From assembly GCF_963676685.1 (NCBI RefSeq), contig NC_092345.1:29969585-30033584 (forward strand): a stretch of 64,000 nucleotides of DNA, given 5' to 3'. The notes beneath the pieces were generated by a model, which saw nothing but the letters and a program-made list of their open reading frames with translations, was not told the DNA's origin and made no database searches. Within the stretch, counting starts at the first letter, position 1, and the number at the start of each line of letters is the position of its first letter. The stretch is from Mytilus edulis. Its lineage: Eukaryota > Mollusca > Bivalvia > Mytilida > Mytilidae. Made by a program: the position numbers and the translations under genes. Positions 46,683-59,700 of this stretch are shown piece after piece.

Positions 46683-48459
46683 AGAGTTTAGGCAGTTCAA
46701 CTTTTTCTAAAAATGTCGACATGCCATCGTTAATCAGCGGTGATTCGTAAACTCTGACAAAACCTTTGTAGAAAAACAAATATACCAATTAGATCTTTGG
46801 GATTAATATTTACTTTTCTGCATTTATCTGTACCAAAAACGTTTGGATTGAAACAGAGGTATTATAGAAATTATTTACGAGGTTTTATAAGTTTGTATAA
46901 TTCTTGTCGTAATTAAACTTCCTTTCATACACTTTTTAAAACAAAATATATCGATTCCTAACATCACTGACGAGACATTCATTTTTGAAATCCGGATATA
47001 GTGTTGTAACCTGGATTTGTTTTCTCTTAACCGATTTATAACGTTCGAACAGCGGTTGAAACTGTTGCCTTTACGTACAAATATTTGCAACTCAGGTTTG
47101 CGGTATTCCATCTTTTCCGCAAGTTTATTGTATTCTGTTTTGTAATTAATAAATAATAAGATTAATTTTTACACGTGGTGATCCGTTTATTTGGCAATGG
47201 CCAGGGTAAGAACCCAGCTAACACATAATATGTGCATGATAGTATTGACTGGTTATACATATGTTTGTCAAAAATATTTACAAAAAAATATTTTATAGAC
47301 ATTATTTTTACATCAGAAATTATGCATGAATGATATTTTAACAATAATATTACATCCCAATGTTTGATTGCTAATATAAAAACATTTTTTGTAAATATTT
47401 TTTTTTATTATAAATAAATAAATATTCTTTGCTCTTGTTTTTAAAACGTTTCATAGACAGTTTTATTAACGAGAACAATTATATGTCGAGGAGATATTTC
47501 TTTGCAATATTCAATCAACAACTGATGGACATTTTAATATTATATTTAATATATATATTTGTAAGATGTGTAAAAGAAATATTTATAAAACATTTTTGAT
47601 TAATATCTGTGTAAAGCATAGGTTTGATGTATAATAAAATATCTTGATGCTGTAACATCAATATAATTTTCTTGTCCTAATTTAAAAATATAAAAATTGT
47701 AATATCTAATCTATATTTCAATAACATCATAACAATATATTTTTTCGATTTTATTTATAAAATGTTAGTTAAAGACTGTTTCATAAACGTTTAAAGATAA
47801 TAGATATTTGTAAGATGTATGATAGAAATGTTTTCCAAATGTTTGTTAGTGGTATTTGAGTGAAGCACATGTTTGATATGAAAAAAGAAATATTTTATAA
47901 ACATTTTTACATGATATTTCTATTATTGATATTTGTAAGAGGTACGACATAAATGAAAAAGGAAATATTTTTTTTTATATATTTTTTTGAATCACATTAA
48001 CATAAATGTCTCCTCATTTTTGATAGAAAAGTTTTAACAATTCTAATCTAACTTTCATGAAAATTCCAAGCAAGTCAAAGGAAAAATTATCTAGCGAATA
48101 ATGATTGTGTTTGAAGAGTATTGAGGACTCAGTAAATCATCAAATGATAAAGTCATACCAAATAGGATACGGTAATCTGTGCCTAGAAATAGAAAATTCT
48201 TTTTTATTTTGACTTATTCAAAGTTTTGAAAACAGTGTTTATAAAAAAATTATCACTGATATTTCATGTCAATATTGAAATTTAAGCCAACAGTGTACCA
48301 ACAATATGCCAACGTACTAAGTACTTATCTTCCCCCTTTATACCACAGAATTGAAAATTTATTTCTTATATTATTCCAACGTTCTTACAAAAAAGAACAC
48401 ATCTTTTGCGGTCTGTTCGAAAAGAAGAATTTAGATTGTCTAAATTTCATTAGAGAAAC

Positions 48460-48595
48460 AGATTCTACCACCAAATCTCGTGCAATACGATATTTATCCA
48501 CTCTCGACAGTTAGATTTTAAATATTTAAAAATTTAATTGTCTCGAGTGGATACATATCGTATTGCACTCGATGCAGTGGTAGAATCAATATTTA
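48460..48595. repeat. Large imperfect palindrome
   Basis: ATTCTACCACCAAATCTCGT ... ATCCACTCTCGACA faces TGTCTCGAGTGGATAC ... GTGGTAGAATC around an AAATATTTAAA centre. The arms are about 55 bp. Confidence 0.65.
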
Positions 48596-48888
48596 TCTTA
48601 ATGATTAAATAAGTTTATGCCCAAACAAAAATCTTTTTAAATCAACAGATCATTGACACGAGTGATTTTTTTTTGCACTCTAATTGACAGATGTGAAAAT
48701 ACTTCTCATCTACCACAAGGTGATACGAGTTGAATAATAAACATTCAATTCATTGCATCAACTTTTCATTTAAATGGGTATATGGTTGACAGACTCAATT
48801 TAAAAAACATTTGGTAGACATCAATAAAACATATACTACACATGAGAAGTATATTTTGTCCAGATGTTTGATATATGGTGTCTGGATA

Positions 48889-49040
48889 CAGTGGCGGATC
48901 CAGCCATTTAAAAAAAGGGGGGGGGGTTCCAAACCAGGAGTAAGGGGGGGGTTCAAACTATATGCTCCCATTCAAATGCATTGATCGTCCATAAAAGGGG
49001 GGGTTCCAACCCCCGGAACTCCCCCCTGGATCCGCCACTG
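48889..49040. mobile_element. 152-bp MITE with perfect 15-bp inverted ends
   Basis: Starts CAGTGGCGGATCCAG and ends CTGGATCCGCCACTG. The interior is G-rich then C-rich and can fold. It interrupts one of two direct copies of a host-repeat unit (…GTCTGGATATTTTCAA…), which is intact at 49110-49135. GATA is present at both edges. Confidence 0.8.
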
Positions 49041-49545
49041 CGATATTTTCAATTGACACCAATTAAAACAATACTTCACATGAGGAGTATATTTTGTCCA
49101 GATGTTTGATATATGTTGTCTGGATATTTTCAATGGACACTGAATAATATCAAAATAATGTTATTTCAATATAAAATCAAGATATTTAAAAATAATGCTC
49201 TTTAAACATTCAGAACAAATATTTCAAGAAAATAAATATGCTATTCACATGAGTCAAGCCAGACATATCACGTCAAAAACGTGTTTTTGAATGATATTTT
49301 TTTGAAATTTTGCAATATATTTTAAAAATATCAATAAAATGTTTTTGTGCTACCTGGGAAAACATCAGTTGTTCGACCTGCTAGTCAAATGCGTTTTGTT
49401 ATAATATACTTTTTCACTTTTTTTGGGACTTTTGGGAAATGTTGTTTGTGCTGTATTCAGAACCCTCTGCCCAGAAATTTATTTTAACATGCACACGTCT
49501 AAAAATTGCGGTTTTCATCCAGCGCAATCAAAGGTTAATGTTCAA

Positions 49546-50100
49546 CAAGCCAACGCGTTATTTGACCTTAAGGGGATCACTGCAACTTTACAATTTAATA
49601 ACTAGTATTATTCCTTGATTCAACATTTTGAGTAAATGTGATTTCCTCAGGTTTTTTTTTCGATTTTCGATTTTTTCTTTTGATTAGTTTAATCTAAATT
49701 GATTTCCTAGATTTAAACATCACTAAACTAATGTTGCCTCTCATTTAAATAACTTACTTGTAAAATGCGCTTCTTGTAAAGTAAATTTGGTTCTGTTAAT
49801 ATTACTACAACCTTTAACAAAACCATGATAGGAATTATCAGCCTTGGCATATCGTTGAACGACACAATATGCATCCAATATGCTAGCGCTACTGCAAAGT
49901 TGCTACTCAGGAATATAAATTTAACAATTGGAAAATCAAGTTATATCTCGAATGTCGTAATTTGAAATTCAGTTCTAAACCAACAGTCATTGTCAATTGC
50001 TAAATGTAAATCAACATAGTTACGTAGACTTAACTGTTATTTTTGATTATTATAATAATTTAATACTAGTACCAAGTAAAAAAAATAAACTTGCGGCATA
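49546..50100. other. No gene recognised
   Basis: AT-rich; no gene, RNA or clear repeat. Confidence 0.45.
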
Positions 50101-50580
50101 GATGGTAAAACACAACATGAGGTGTTAAATTTTTATCCCCATATACGGAATTAAACCATTAATGTCTCTTCAGTGATTTTAGGGATATTAAAGTATTTGA
50201 AAGTCCTTTTAATTTACCGCAATTTAGGATAGACTCTTCAATTTGAAAGAGTCAAAATAGGATCAACGGATTATCTAAACCGGAGGGAAAATATAATACA
50301 AGCCAAATCGAAATACATAAAAACAAGTCTAAATTGAAAACAACGTTCAAACCTATGATTGCGTTGAATAGAAACCGCAATTTTTATACGTGTGCATGTG
50401 ACAAATTTCGTTGTAGAGGGGTCTTTATTCAGCACATACAACATTTTCAAAAGACCAAAAGAGTTTTTTACGCATTTGCCTAACAGGTCGAATAACTGAT
50501 GTTCTTAAACCCTGTTGACTGCCATTGACGGTTGCCAAACGATAAAATGATCACAAGGTGTAACAAAATGGATCTCTATA
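50100..50580 (-). repeat. Diverged block-B family copy
   Basis: Contains ATGAGGTGTTAAATTTTTAT, AACGTTCAAACCTATGATTG and CGCAATTTTTATACGTGTGC, the reverse-strand landmarks of block B. Confidence 0.6.
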
Positions 50581-50876
50581 TATGAGAAAAAATATTTTTT
50601 GAAAAAGATGAAAGACGAAAATTAGTAAAAGATATAGTCAGTTTCATATCATAATAAAAAGTTAAAAACCTCCACCAAACGTAACAATTGTGTTTGATGT
50701 AGACTTTTCAGAAAAAAAAAGGTTTTGGTTGTTTCCAAGTGTTGATAACAATTGTACTTTGTCTCTTTCTATAGAAAGAGGTGTATAATTGCAATTGAGA
50801 CAACTCTAGTCTATATTCAACAAATAAAGATAGTCGGTAAGATAAATTCAGAACATAGTGTGCTAGTGACCTAATA

Positions 50877-50955
50877 CGATATATACGGGGTCAGTAAATT
50901 CCATATGGGATTTCGCTCTCACCCCATATGGAATTTTCTTACCTCGTATATATCA
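50877..50955. repeat. Hairpin element
   Basis: GATATATACGGGGTCAGTAA and TTCCATATGGG are mirrored by CCCATATGGAA and TTACCTCGTATATATC around a short loop. Confidence 0.6.
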
Positions 50956-51044
50956 CATTTATAGTATCGACACTTAACAATTTTGTTTTATAAGAACATA
51001 GTTTGATTCTTTTAATCTGTCTTTAATTACAAAGTAATCTTTTA

Positions 51045-52010
51045 CGGATCTGCTCACCCTTCCGGAGCACCTGAGATCACCCCTAGTTTTTGATGGGATT
51101 CGTGTTGTTTATTTTTTAGTTTTCTATGTTGTGTCATATGTGTGTTGTTGTTTGTTTGTCTTTTTCATTTTTAGCCATGGCGTTGTCAGTTTATTTTGGA
51201 TTTATGAGTTTGATTGTCCCTTTGGTATCTTTCGTCCCTCTTTTAAAAAAGACAGGCCAAAGTTACTAGAAGGATAGTCAATCTCATAAACTGAACAAAA
51301 AACTTCACAACGGAGAAAAATTAAAATAATACATATTTCTTACAAAACTTAGAAAAAAAAACAGTGGCTCAATTAATCCCGAAGACAAACACACACAGCA
51401 AACTACAGAATTAATAACCCATCTAAATATTTCATTTTATTGTCCAAAATAATAAGCCATCAATCAAGTATGTATAGTTGATTAATGTCGGTCAAAAGTT
51501 GTGTTTGTTTAATGCAAACTGTAAGATGGATTGGTGTTTAACATCAGTTTCATCATTGTTGTGTATTTTGTGGCGGTCAATTTCATTAGTGGAGAAAGCA
51601 AGAGTACACAGGGAAAACAACTGATTCAGGTTGAACGCATCTGTCAAGTGCTAGATTCATTTTAAGCACATGTCCTAAGTTTAGAGCCATTTCTTCAGTG
51701 GTTGCTATTTGTTGGTGTGCTTCGTAAGTGTTTCTCGTTGTCTATATAGATAGGCAAGACGGTTGATTTTCATGTTTGAATGGTTTTACACTGTGTTATG
51801 TTATGGCCTTATCAGTTTATTTTCGATTTATGAGTTTGACGGTCCCTCTAGTATCTTTCGCCTCTCTTTTATAGTTCAGAGTGATCCAAGGGCTTAGGCT
51901 CTGAGTTGTAGATCATAATTTGACTAATAATTGTTAATGTTTTATACATTGTGACTTGGATGGAGAGTTGTCTCATTGGCACTTATACCACATCTTCTTA
52001 TTCATAATAA
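51045..52010 (+). repeat. Retroelement 3' tails
   Basis: 51045-51250 matches the tail at 44215-44430. 51790-51880 is a shorter relative (CTAGTATCTTTCGCCTCTCT). 51885-52005 carries the GGATGGAGAGTTGTCTCATT tail. Confidence 0.55.
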
Positions 52011-53239
52011 ACTATCCTTTGTTTTTCTCTATTGTTTTTGTCACATTTGTAATCCGCATATTTAAAGCTTATTATACAGGATGGGTTTAATGGTCACCTG
52101 GTCTTTGGAGGATATTTGTAATTGACAATCATACTATATATCAGTGTTGTATCCGTATTTTTGGGAATTATGTCTGTTTGTTTTGTTCACACATCGTTGT
52201 CAATATAACGGAATTTGAAGCAACTGTCATACAAGTGAGAGAATTAGCTAGTTATAAAACCAGGTATAATCCACCATTTCCAACATGAGAAAATGTCTGT
52301 ACCTAAGTCAGGAATATGACAGTTGTTATCCATTCGTTTGATGTATTTGAGTTTTTGATTTTGCCTTTTGATTAAGGACTTTTTGTTTTGAATTTTCCTC
52401 CTAGTTCAGTAGCTTTGTGATTATACTTTTTGTTATTCAGACAGCTTACATAATAATTTGATTAGTCAAACATTATATAAAGTCAAAACAAGTTATTCTT
52501 AAACACACTTTATTGATAAAATCTTTGTACTAGAAAAATAAATTACATACAAAATGTATAAGTATAATTGTTAAAAAGTCAAATTACTAAATACTACCAT
52601 GACTAGAGATTAGTATAAAACATTTACAACACTGCATTAAAAATAATAGGAAAATTAGAGGACTAAACATGTGCCTCTACAACATTTACTTTTAGAAGAC
52701 AAAAAATAATCAAATTAAACATTAAATTGTTTATTAAAATCCCATTTAAAAATAATCTCGTCAAATAAGTGTATTAATGTGATAGTCTGCAACTATTTGT
52801 GTCCAAATACATACATGGTCCCTTTTATACATTACAAACAATAACAGGAGTGATATGTAGTGCTAAAGAAATATTTGGCATTTGATTGTGCTTGACAGAA
52901 TATATTTTCTAAAACATTTTAGGCAGTAAATTAAAATATGGAGAACACGACTAAAATTCATACACAGTGTTGTCACTAATATATACATTTATTTCTTCTG
53001 TATTTTATAACAATTAAAATTCAGCACCTGTAAAATCAACATAAAGCAGTACAAAATAATAAATAGTTTAAGATTAAAAAGCAAATTTATCTTTGGTATA
53101 GTATATTCTATCTTGTCATTTGCTTTTGTTTAACCATGGATTGTATAAACAACATTATTGTATCAGATAATAAAAATAAAACATGTATTTCTTTAATCAG
53201 AAAAAAATAAACAACAATCACATTTTGTGATATCAACAG
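52011..53239. other. Downstream flank of FMO-B
   Basis: AT-rich with no ORF of note. Part of the right end may be FMO-B 3' untranslated region if a signal beyond 53240 is used. Confidence 0.4.
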
Positions 53240-53245
53240 TTTATT
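53240..53245 (-). other. Likely polyadenylation signal of FMO-B
   Basis: AATAAA on the minus strand, about 200 nt past the FMO-B stop. It is the first canonical signal seen downstream; transcript data would be needed to place the cleavage site. Confidence 0.45.
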
Positions 53246-53443
53246 CATTCTTTATCTATATCGTCTCATTTCTTTTCATTTTCACATTGAGAGATATTTC
53301 AATATTTGAAAATTCTCTATATCAAACTTTTAGAAACAAAACTGCATGCAGTGCTTTTTACTATGCTGTCCAAGGACATTTGTCATTAAAATCTTTAGAA
53401 ACTATTTGTTGGTCAACAGAGTAAAAGTTTTGTTCATAGAACA

Positions 53444-53706
53444 TTACCTCAGAAATATAACATGAACTAAATAACAAAATAGCACCACAAAAACAAAGTA
53501 AAAAATAAAGAATTTCTTCTGTGATGGTTTTTCTGTAAATCCTAATGGTCTTGTTTTCAGGGATTCAAATGTTCTGTCCCATTGTGTCATTATTGCCTGT
53601 CTAGCTCCACTCCATTTTCCTGGTCCCTGCAACCTGTACTGGTAAGGTGTACAAGGTCCAAAGAAACAGGTAAAGGCCAATTTGGGATCTGACCAAAATA
53701 GGGATT
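53444..53706 (-). CDS. FMO-B exon 6, C-terminal
   Basis: Starts after TTTTTACAG, reads [38 protein letters not shown] and [15 protein letters not shown], then a hydrophobic tail and a TAA stop (53446-53444). Confidence 0.94.
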
Positions 53707-56700
53707 CTGTAAAAAGAAATAACAAATGGTCCAAATACAGAGTATATTGTCCTATAATCCTATGTTGAACAACAACAAAAATAAAAAATAAAAAAAATTG
53801 TCCAAAAGAACTGGTCTGCATTACACAACGTTGGGAAAAAATCTAACACAAGGCCAGGAGCTATAGGTCCTCTTTGGTTGCTGTCTGTCATATCTATTTT
53901 CCTTTACAGGTTTGTGATAATTTTTGCCATTGTTTTTTGTTTTGTTTGAAGTATTTTATGTTTTTATTTTGGGGTCTTTTATTGCTGACTATGAGGTATG
54001 GGTTTTGCTCATTTTTGGATGTCCTAAGATTACCTATAAATGCTTAAATCTGTGTCAGTTAGACTATGCAGAAAATTTGCCTCATTGGCCATCTTACCAT
54101 ATAGTCTTAGTGTATGCTTTAATGTCTTAAACAACTTATAGAAAAAAAATACTATACCAAATCATATTTAAGGGGAAAAAAATCTGAAATCTGCATGCAT
54201 TTTATTGAGGATAAAATTATGAAGTTGTCAGGATCTTGAAAAAATCTGTTAGTTGATACACATCAATCAATGAATAAAAAACTTTCCAGATGAAGGTCAA
54301 AATAAAAAAAATGCTTTGTGTTTATATTCAACCTTTTAACCATAGTTTTATAACTTCCAATTGCCTACCTTAAGTTATCTTTGCCATTTTAAGTAGTGAT
54401 TCATGACAACAAAAATTGACCTACCAACTGTACTTTTTGTTATAAAAAGGCAACACAAATTATATTTTCTGACCTTATATTTAAATACTAGATTTGAAGA
54501 GAACATATCCTTTCGGATCTTCAATAGAAAATATAAACATGATCAAACATTTTTTCTTAATAATACCTTGATAGATTCATGTTGTATAATTGGGTGATTT
54601 TTTTTTTAAAACAAACTTGTCAAAGATACCAGGATTAAAATTTTAAATGCCAGACCTGCATTTTGTCTACAAGACAATCTTGAATACAGAAGTTAAAAAG
54701 GCAAAAAAGTATGAAGTTAGAGAGCATTGAGGACCCAAAGTTCTGAAAGATTTTGCTAAATATAGCTAAGGTAATCTACTGGAAGGATGAAAATTAAGAT
54801 TGATTGATTGGTATTTAACGACACTTTCAACATTATTGTGCTATTTCATGTTGATCACTCTTTGTTGGTGGAGGAAGCCAGAGTGACAATTAAGGATGTA
54901 CACCTCTGAGGAGCCAAAAATTTCTAGAATCAAACTTTTTTTCTTAACCTGATTTTTAGGTTTATAAGACTGTAACAAAATAATTGCTAAAGAAAAAATC
55001 ATATGGTGGTGCACTTCTTTTTTTGCTACGGCCCTTTGAAAATGCCCAATTTTGATGATTTTCCAATTCTTCATCGATTTTTACCTATTTTTGGGCTATT
55101 ATCGTGAAAAAAATTACAGTTCCACAATTAAACTTTTGCCCAGATATCTGGTCCACTATAAGAAGGTATATAAAAGGTTCCGAGCAAAGCCTTTTAATCT
55201 TTAAATTTAATTTCTAACCACATTGCTTTCCAAGCTTTAGCTTTCGAGGTCAATTCGACGTTGAACATGTACATCATTTTTTACATAAACATTTATCTTC
55301 CCTCCAACCTTGATACTTTCTGTAAAGATGAAGTGGACCAATCTGAATAAATTTTACTCAAAAGAACTATAGGTAGGTGTTAATATAAGAAAGTTTTATT
55401 ATATTTTGAAGCTTTTCTGTGTAAAATTTACCATGCTGTCAATTTTGTATTTTTGTGATTTTTCTCAGTTTTAAGAACAAAATGCATATTATTTTAGCTT
55501 TTTTGTTATATATGATTGAAAAAAATACATATCTAAGAAATTTGAAAATACCAAAATGATATGGGATGTACATGATTCTTGTAAAATCATTTTCTGTATC
55601 CCTCACCCATTTTCCCAAAATTTTGGCTAAAAATACAGACTTGATTGGTCGTAAAATTTGAAAACTCGATTACTTAAAAACCATTCATTGTAAATACAAA
55701 ACTTTTTCACAGAGTTATGTTTGATTATAGTATTTAAAAAATTCATTGATATTTTCCACTTGTATCACATGTTTTTGAAATAATTCTAGAACGAGATTTC
55801 AATGAGACTGAAAAGTCAGAAGAATACATCCTTAAGATAAATGAAATATTTTACGATATTTCATTACAGAACTTACGAAGATCAGGTAGACATCCATTGA
55901 GTGTAGCCAGCTCATCCATATAGTCGATATAATCCACCTGAATTGTATGTCTCTGTGTCTGTACATATCTCTCTTTCATGGCTAATTCTTTAGATCTTAT
56001 GTCCAATATCATCTCATCACTGCAGGGAAGTTTGACTTCTTTCTGTTTAAAAAAAAAAAAAAAAAAAAATGAAACTTAACAAAGAAATTTCAGATTACAT
56101 TTAAGAAAGTTCTAGAAATGACAAAAAAAAGCTTAGATTATGTTATGAATTATCACAACTTTAAATTTGTATCTCTCTTGATACAGCAGCTTCTATTTTG
56201 TATCCAATCTATGAGAAGATATTTCAATTAAATCATCATAAAATAGCATGTGTTACAAGATGTGAAGAAAAACAGTTGAATAGTGTCACAAAGTATTTGA
56301 GGGAGCTCATAAAGATGCCTAAATAGCTTTTGATCTCATTCCATGATGACGAACAGTCCTTTCAAACTGCATCTAAGAAAAGTAACAATTACCTGTTATT
56401 TCTGAAAGCCATCATTTACAAGGAATGCAAATGGTTCTGCTTTTACAGTCTATAAATAATTATTGCATAAAGATTTTTAAAAAATTCATTGCTTAATATA
56501 TAAAAATAAAACATATAAATCCATATCAATTCACCTGAAAAACACGCAAAGATAGTCTGCACTGTAACTCAGATATAGGCATAATGGCTCCAAGAGGTTG
56601 TATGCATCCAATAACACTCAGAGTATTTTTTTTCTCCATTCTAGGTGGGAAAACATATTTGTAGAGTTCAACACGATTCTCTTTGACATCTAATACAGAT

Positions 56701-59700
56701 TTGTCTAAGAAAGGAAAGCCAAATTTATATCCTGTTGCCAAGAAAACAACATCAATATTCTCTTCTTTGGTGCCATCATCAAATATAACTCCATTTTCAG
56801 TAAATGTTTTGATATCAGGTTTTATCCTCAAAGTTCCTGATGCCAATCTGTTCGGCATTTCATCATTTACCATAGGATGTTGGGAGAAAACATGATGTTT
56901 AGGTTTGAGACTGTATAGTGAATGATCAAATCTTGCATTTAGACGACCTTCCACTATACTAGTTATGACGGAGGGTGGTAATGCATTCTTTATTGCCAGT
57001 TTAAACCTATCAGAACTGGCCATATCTAAAGGCATACCATTGTCTCCTATCCTATTCAATACCCAACTTCCTCGTCTAGTACTTAAAAACACCTGGAAAA
57101 TATGTAAATGGTAAAGTCTGAACTTGAAAAATTCAATGGTAATCTTAAAAAATCACATTCCATATCATATATTATATACTGTTGTTGGTTTTACATACTC
57201 ACTATTTCTATAATGAACTTTCAAATTAGTGAAAAGATCAAGAATCATATCATTCTTTTGTAATACTTCAATAAACCTACTTTTACAAATTGTGACTAAT
57301 GGATGGAGAGTTGTCTCATTGGCACTCATGCCACATCTTCTTATATCTAATAAACATTTAATGACCATAGACACAGATGTAAGCAATCCAAATATCAGTT
57401 TGCTATTTTGGTCCTTTGTACATTCTATAATAATTTCATTTCTTTTTTTTTTTAAATTCAACTGGAAGTCTACTAGCTTTAGATTTATGGCTTGTTTGTG
57501 AAATTCTCAACATTTCATATTACTTACAGCATTGTCTCATTTCAAATATCATCCAGTAGATGACCAGTAGATGACCAGTAGATGACCAGATGAAAACATT
57601 ATGCACAGTAAGTGCTTGGAAACTAAATCAAACCATTACCTGTGACGCTACTCTGCTTAGTTCTGTAGACATATCACCTCCAGAATTTCCTATTCCAATG
57701 ATAACTACTCTCTTTCCTTCGAATCCTGCTGGATTTCTGTAGTCATGGCTATGAATAACTTTTCCCTTGAAGTCTGATAAACCTGGAAATTCAGGAACAT
57801 GCTTTTCAGCATGATGGCCAGTACATACCATAACAGCATCAAACACTGTCTCTTCTACATCACCAGTTTTATTGTCTTTCACTTTGATATTCCACTGACC
57901 ATTTTGTTTAAAATCAGGTTGCTTGTTTATACTTAATATCTAAAAAACAAAATTAGTAGTATTTTCCCTGTTTTATAGGGAGTTTTGTATATTAATACTG
58001 TAGCCAAAGTGTAAAATAGTCTTTTGCATATATTTCACCAAATTTCAGTTTTACCAAACATTATTTTTGCTGTGTATATACTGATTTTGTTTCGTTGATT
58101 GATATCATATCCTTTGTTTTTCTATTAAGAAATATTTGCCACTGGACCACTACAAATGATTAAAGTCAAGAAGTTACTACAGAAAGATTCCATTGTGGAT
58201 GACCAATTATGTAACCTTTGATCATAAGACAGAATGTTAACTTCGACGGGTTTTCAAGATAACTTCATCAATTCCTTTAATTGATTGATAGATTGACTAA
58301 TAATTTCTGGTCGTGGGATCTAAATCCAATCCTTTTTTTTTTAGCATTTCTCAAAATATAGCAAAATTTTACTGATCATACCTCTTTTCCAAATTGTATG
58401 TATTTCCGTAGGTTGAATTTATCAGCATAAAGGTTGAAATACTTCTGAACATAAGTATTGTGCATAAAGATAGGATAATCTGCTGGTATGGGAAAGTCAC
58501 TGTAACACATCATTTCTTTACTTGTGTTGATAATGGTTGACTTCATCACACATGACTGACCCTCTGTAACCTTTTCGGTATACCTCCATAATCCACCTGT
58601 TAGAGATATTGATACCGAATAATGAAAAGTCAGTGCAAAGTTTTTAAAAATTTCTTGTTGCTAAACTAAAAATGTAATTATCAGATGAAATTTACATATT
58701 AAATAAAAGTCCATATATTTATCTTGTACATCTGACATTAACAAAATATGTTCAGGAACCTATTCTGTATGTTTTTCACCTTTTGTTTTGCATAAAAAGT
58801 ATGTATGTAAATGTATATATTATAATATTGTATATTTTGAATTATTCAGAGGACATCAGGGGAGATAAGTATTATACTAACTGATTTTACGCTCTTTAAA
58901 TAAAGTATTTATTATTTATTATTATGTAAAATGAATATTTCAACAAAGCAAATTTATGATGAAAACAAAATAATATAATATAATCAAAACAGTAAAAAAA
59001 AGAAAGGCCTAGGCCTTTAATGAATCCACTCATTGGTTTTTAGATACCAGTATAGGTGCCTAATCATTATCTGTGATTTTACTGATGGTGTCCTAATTTT
59101 TAATTGAGTTTGAATTTTCATAGGAGAGGAGAGGGGTGATGCATGCATAGAAGGAGAAATGTAGATACCCTTTCAAAAAAGAAATACCTTTACCATGTTT
59201 TCTGTGAATCCACTAATTGGTTTATAGATAGCAGTACAGTTGGCAGATCTGTAATTTTACCGATTGTGTCCTAATTTTGACTTGAATGTGAATTTGCAAG
59301 GGGGTGATGCATGGTCCACTTAAAAAGATTCTGCATTTCCCTTAGTTTTTGTTTGTCACCTTTGCTTTAGGAGTTTTGAACATTGGTAAACTACTGTGTC
59401 TTTTATTAAATCTTAAAATTTTAAGTAATTATTGAACCAACTCATTTATACTTAAAGACCTTATCACTCATGGTTTAGAAATTTGAGCCACTTGACCTGA
59501 GAATCTTCCTCTTGATCGATTGACATACATATGTACACATCAATCACTTTTCCATTGTGGTGTCAGATATTTTCTATTATGAGGTCAAAATTTTACTGGG
59601 AACTTTGTAATGTACAGTAATGGCGGACAAATAGCGATAAGGTGTATTAAAAAAAAATATGTGAAATCTTTCTCCAGAATTAGTTCTTCTTTGTGAGGCT

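Larger units (their letters stand above)
46950..49545 (+). mobile_element. Block-B family copy split by a 2.15-kb insertion
   Basis: 46960-47210 and 49361-49545 together match a continuous stretch of block B (the break falls in CAACAGGGTTTAACGGAACATC). The intervening 47211-49360 begins AACCCAGCTAACACA and ends TGTGCTACCTGGGAA, imperfect inverted ends. Its interior has many ATATTTGTAAGATG / GAAATATTTATAAA-like imperfect repeats, a palindrome at 48460-48595 and a MITE at 48889-49040. Confidence 0.55.

Noticed and set aside
56683..56895. ORF antisense to FMO-B exon 4
   Set aside because: Shadow of the FMO-B exon on the other strand.
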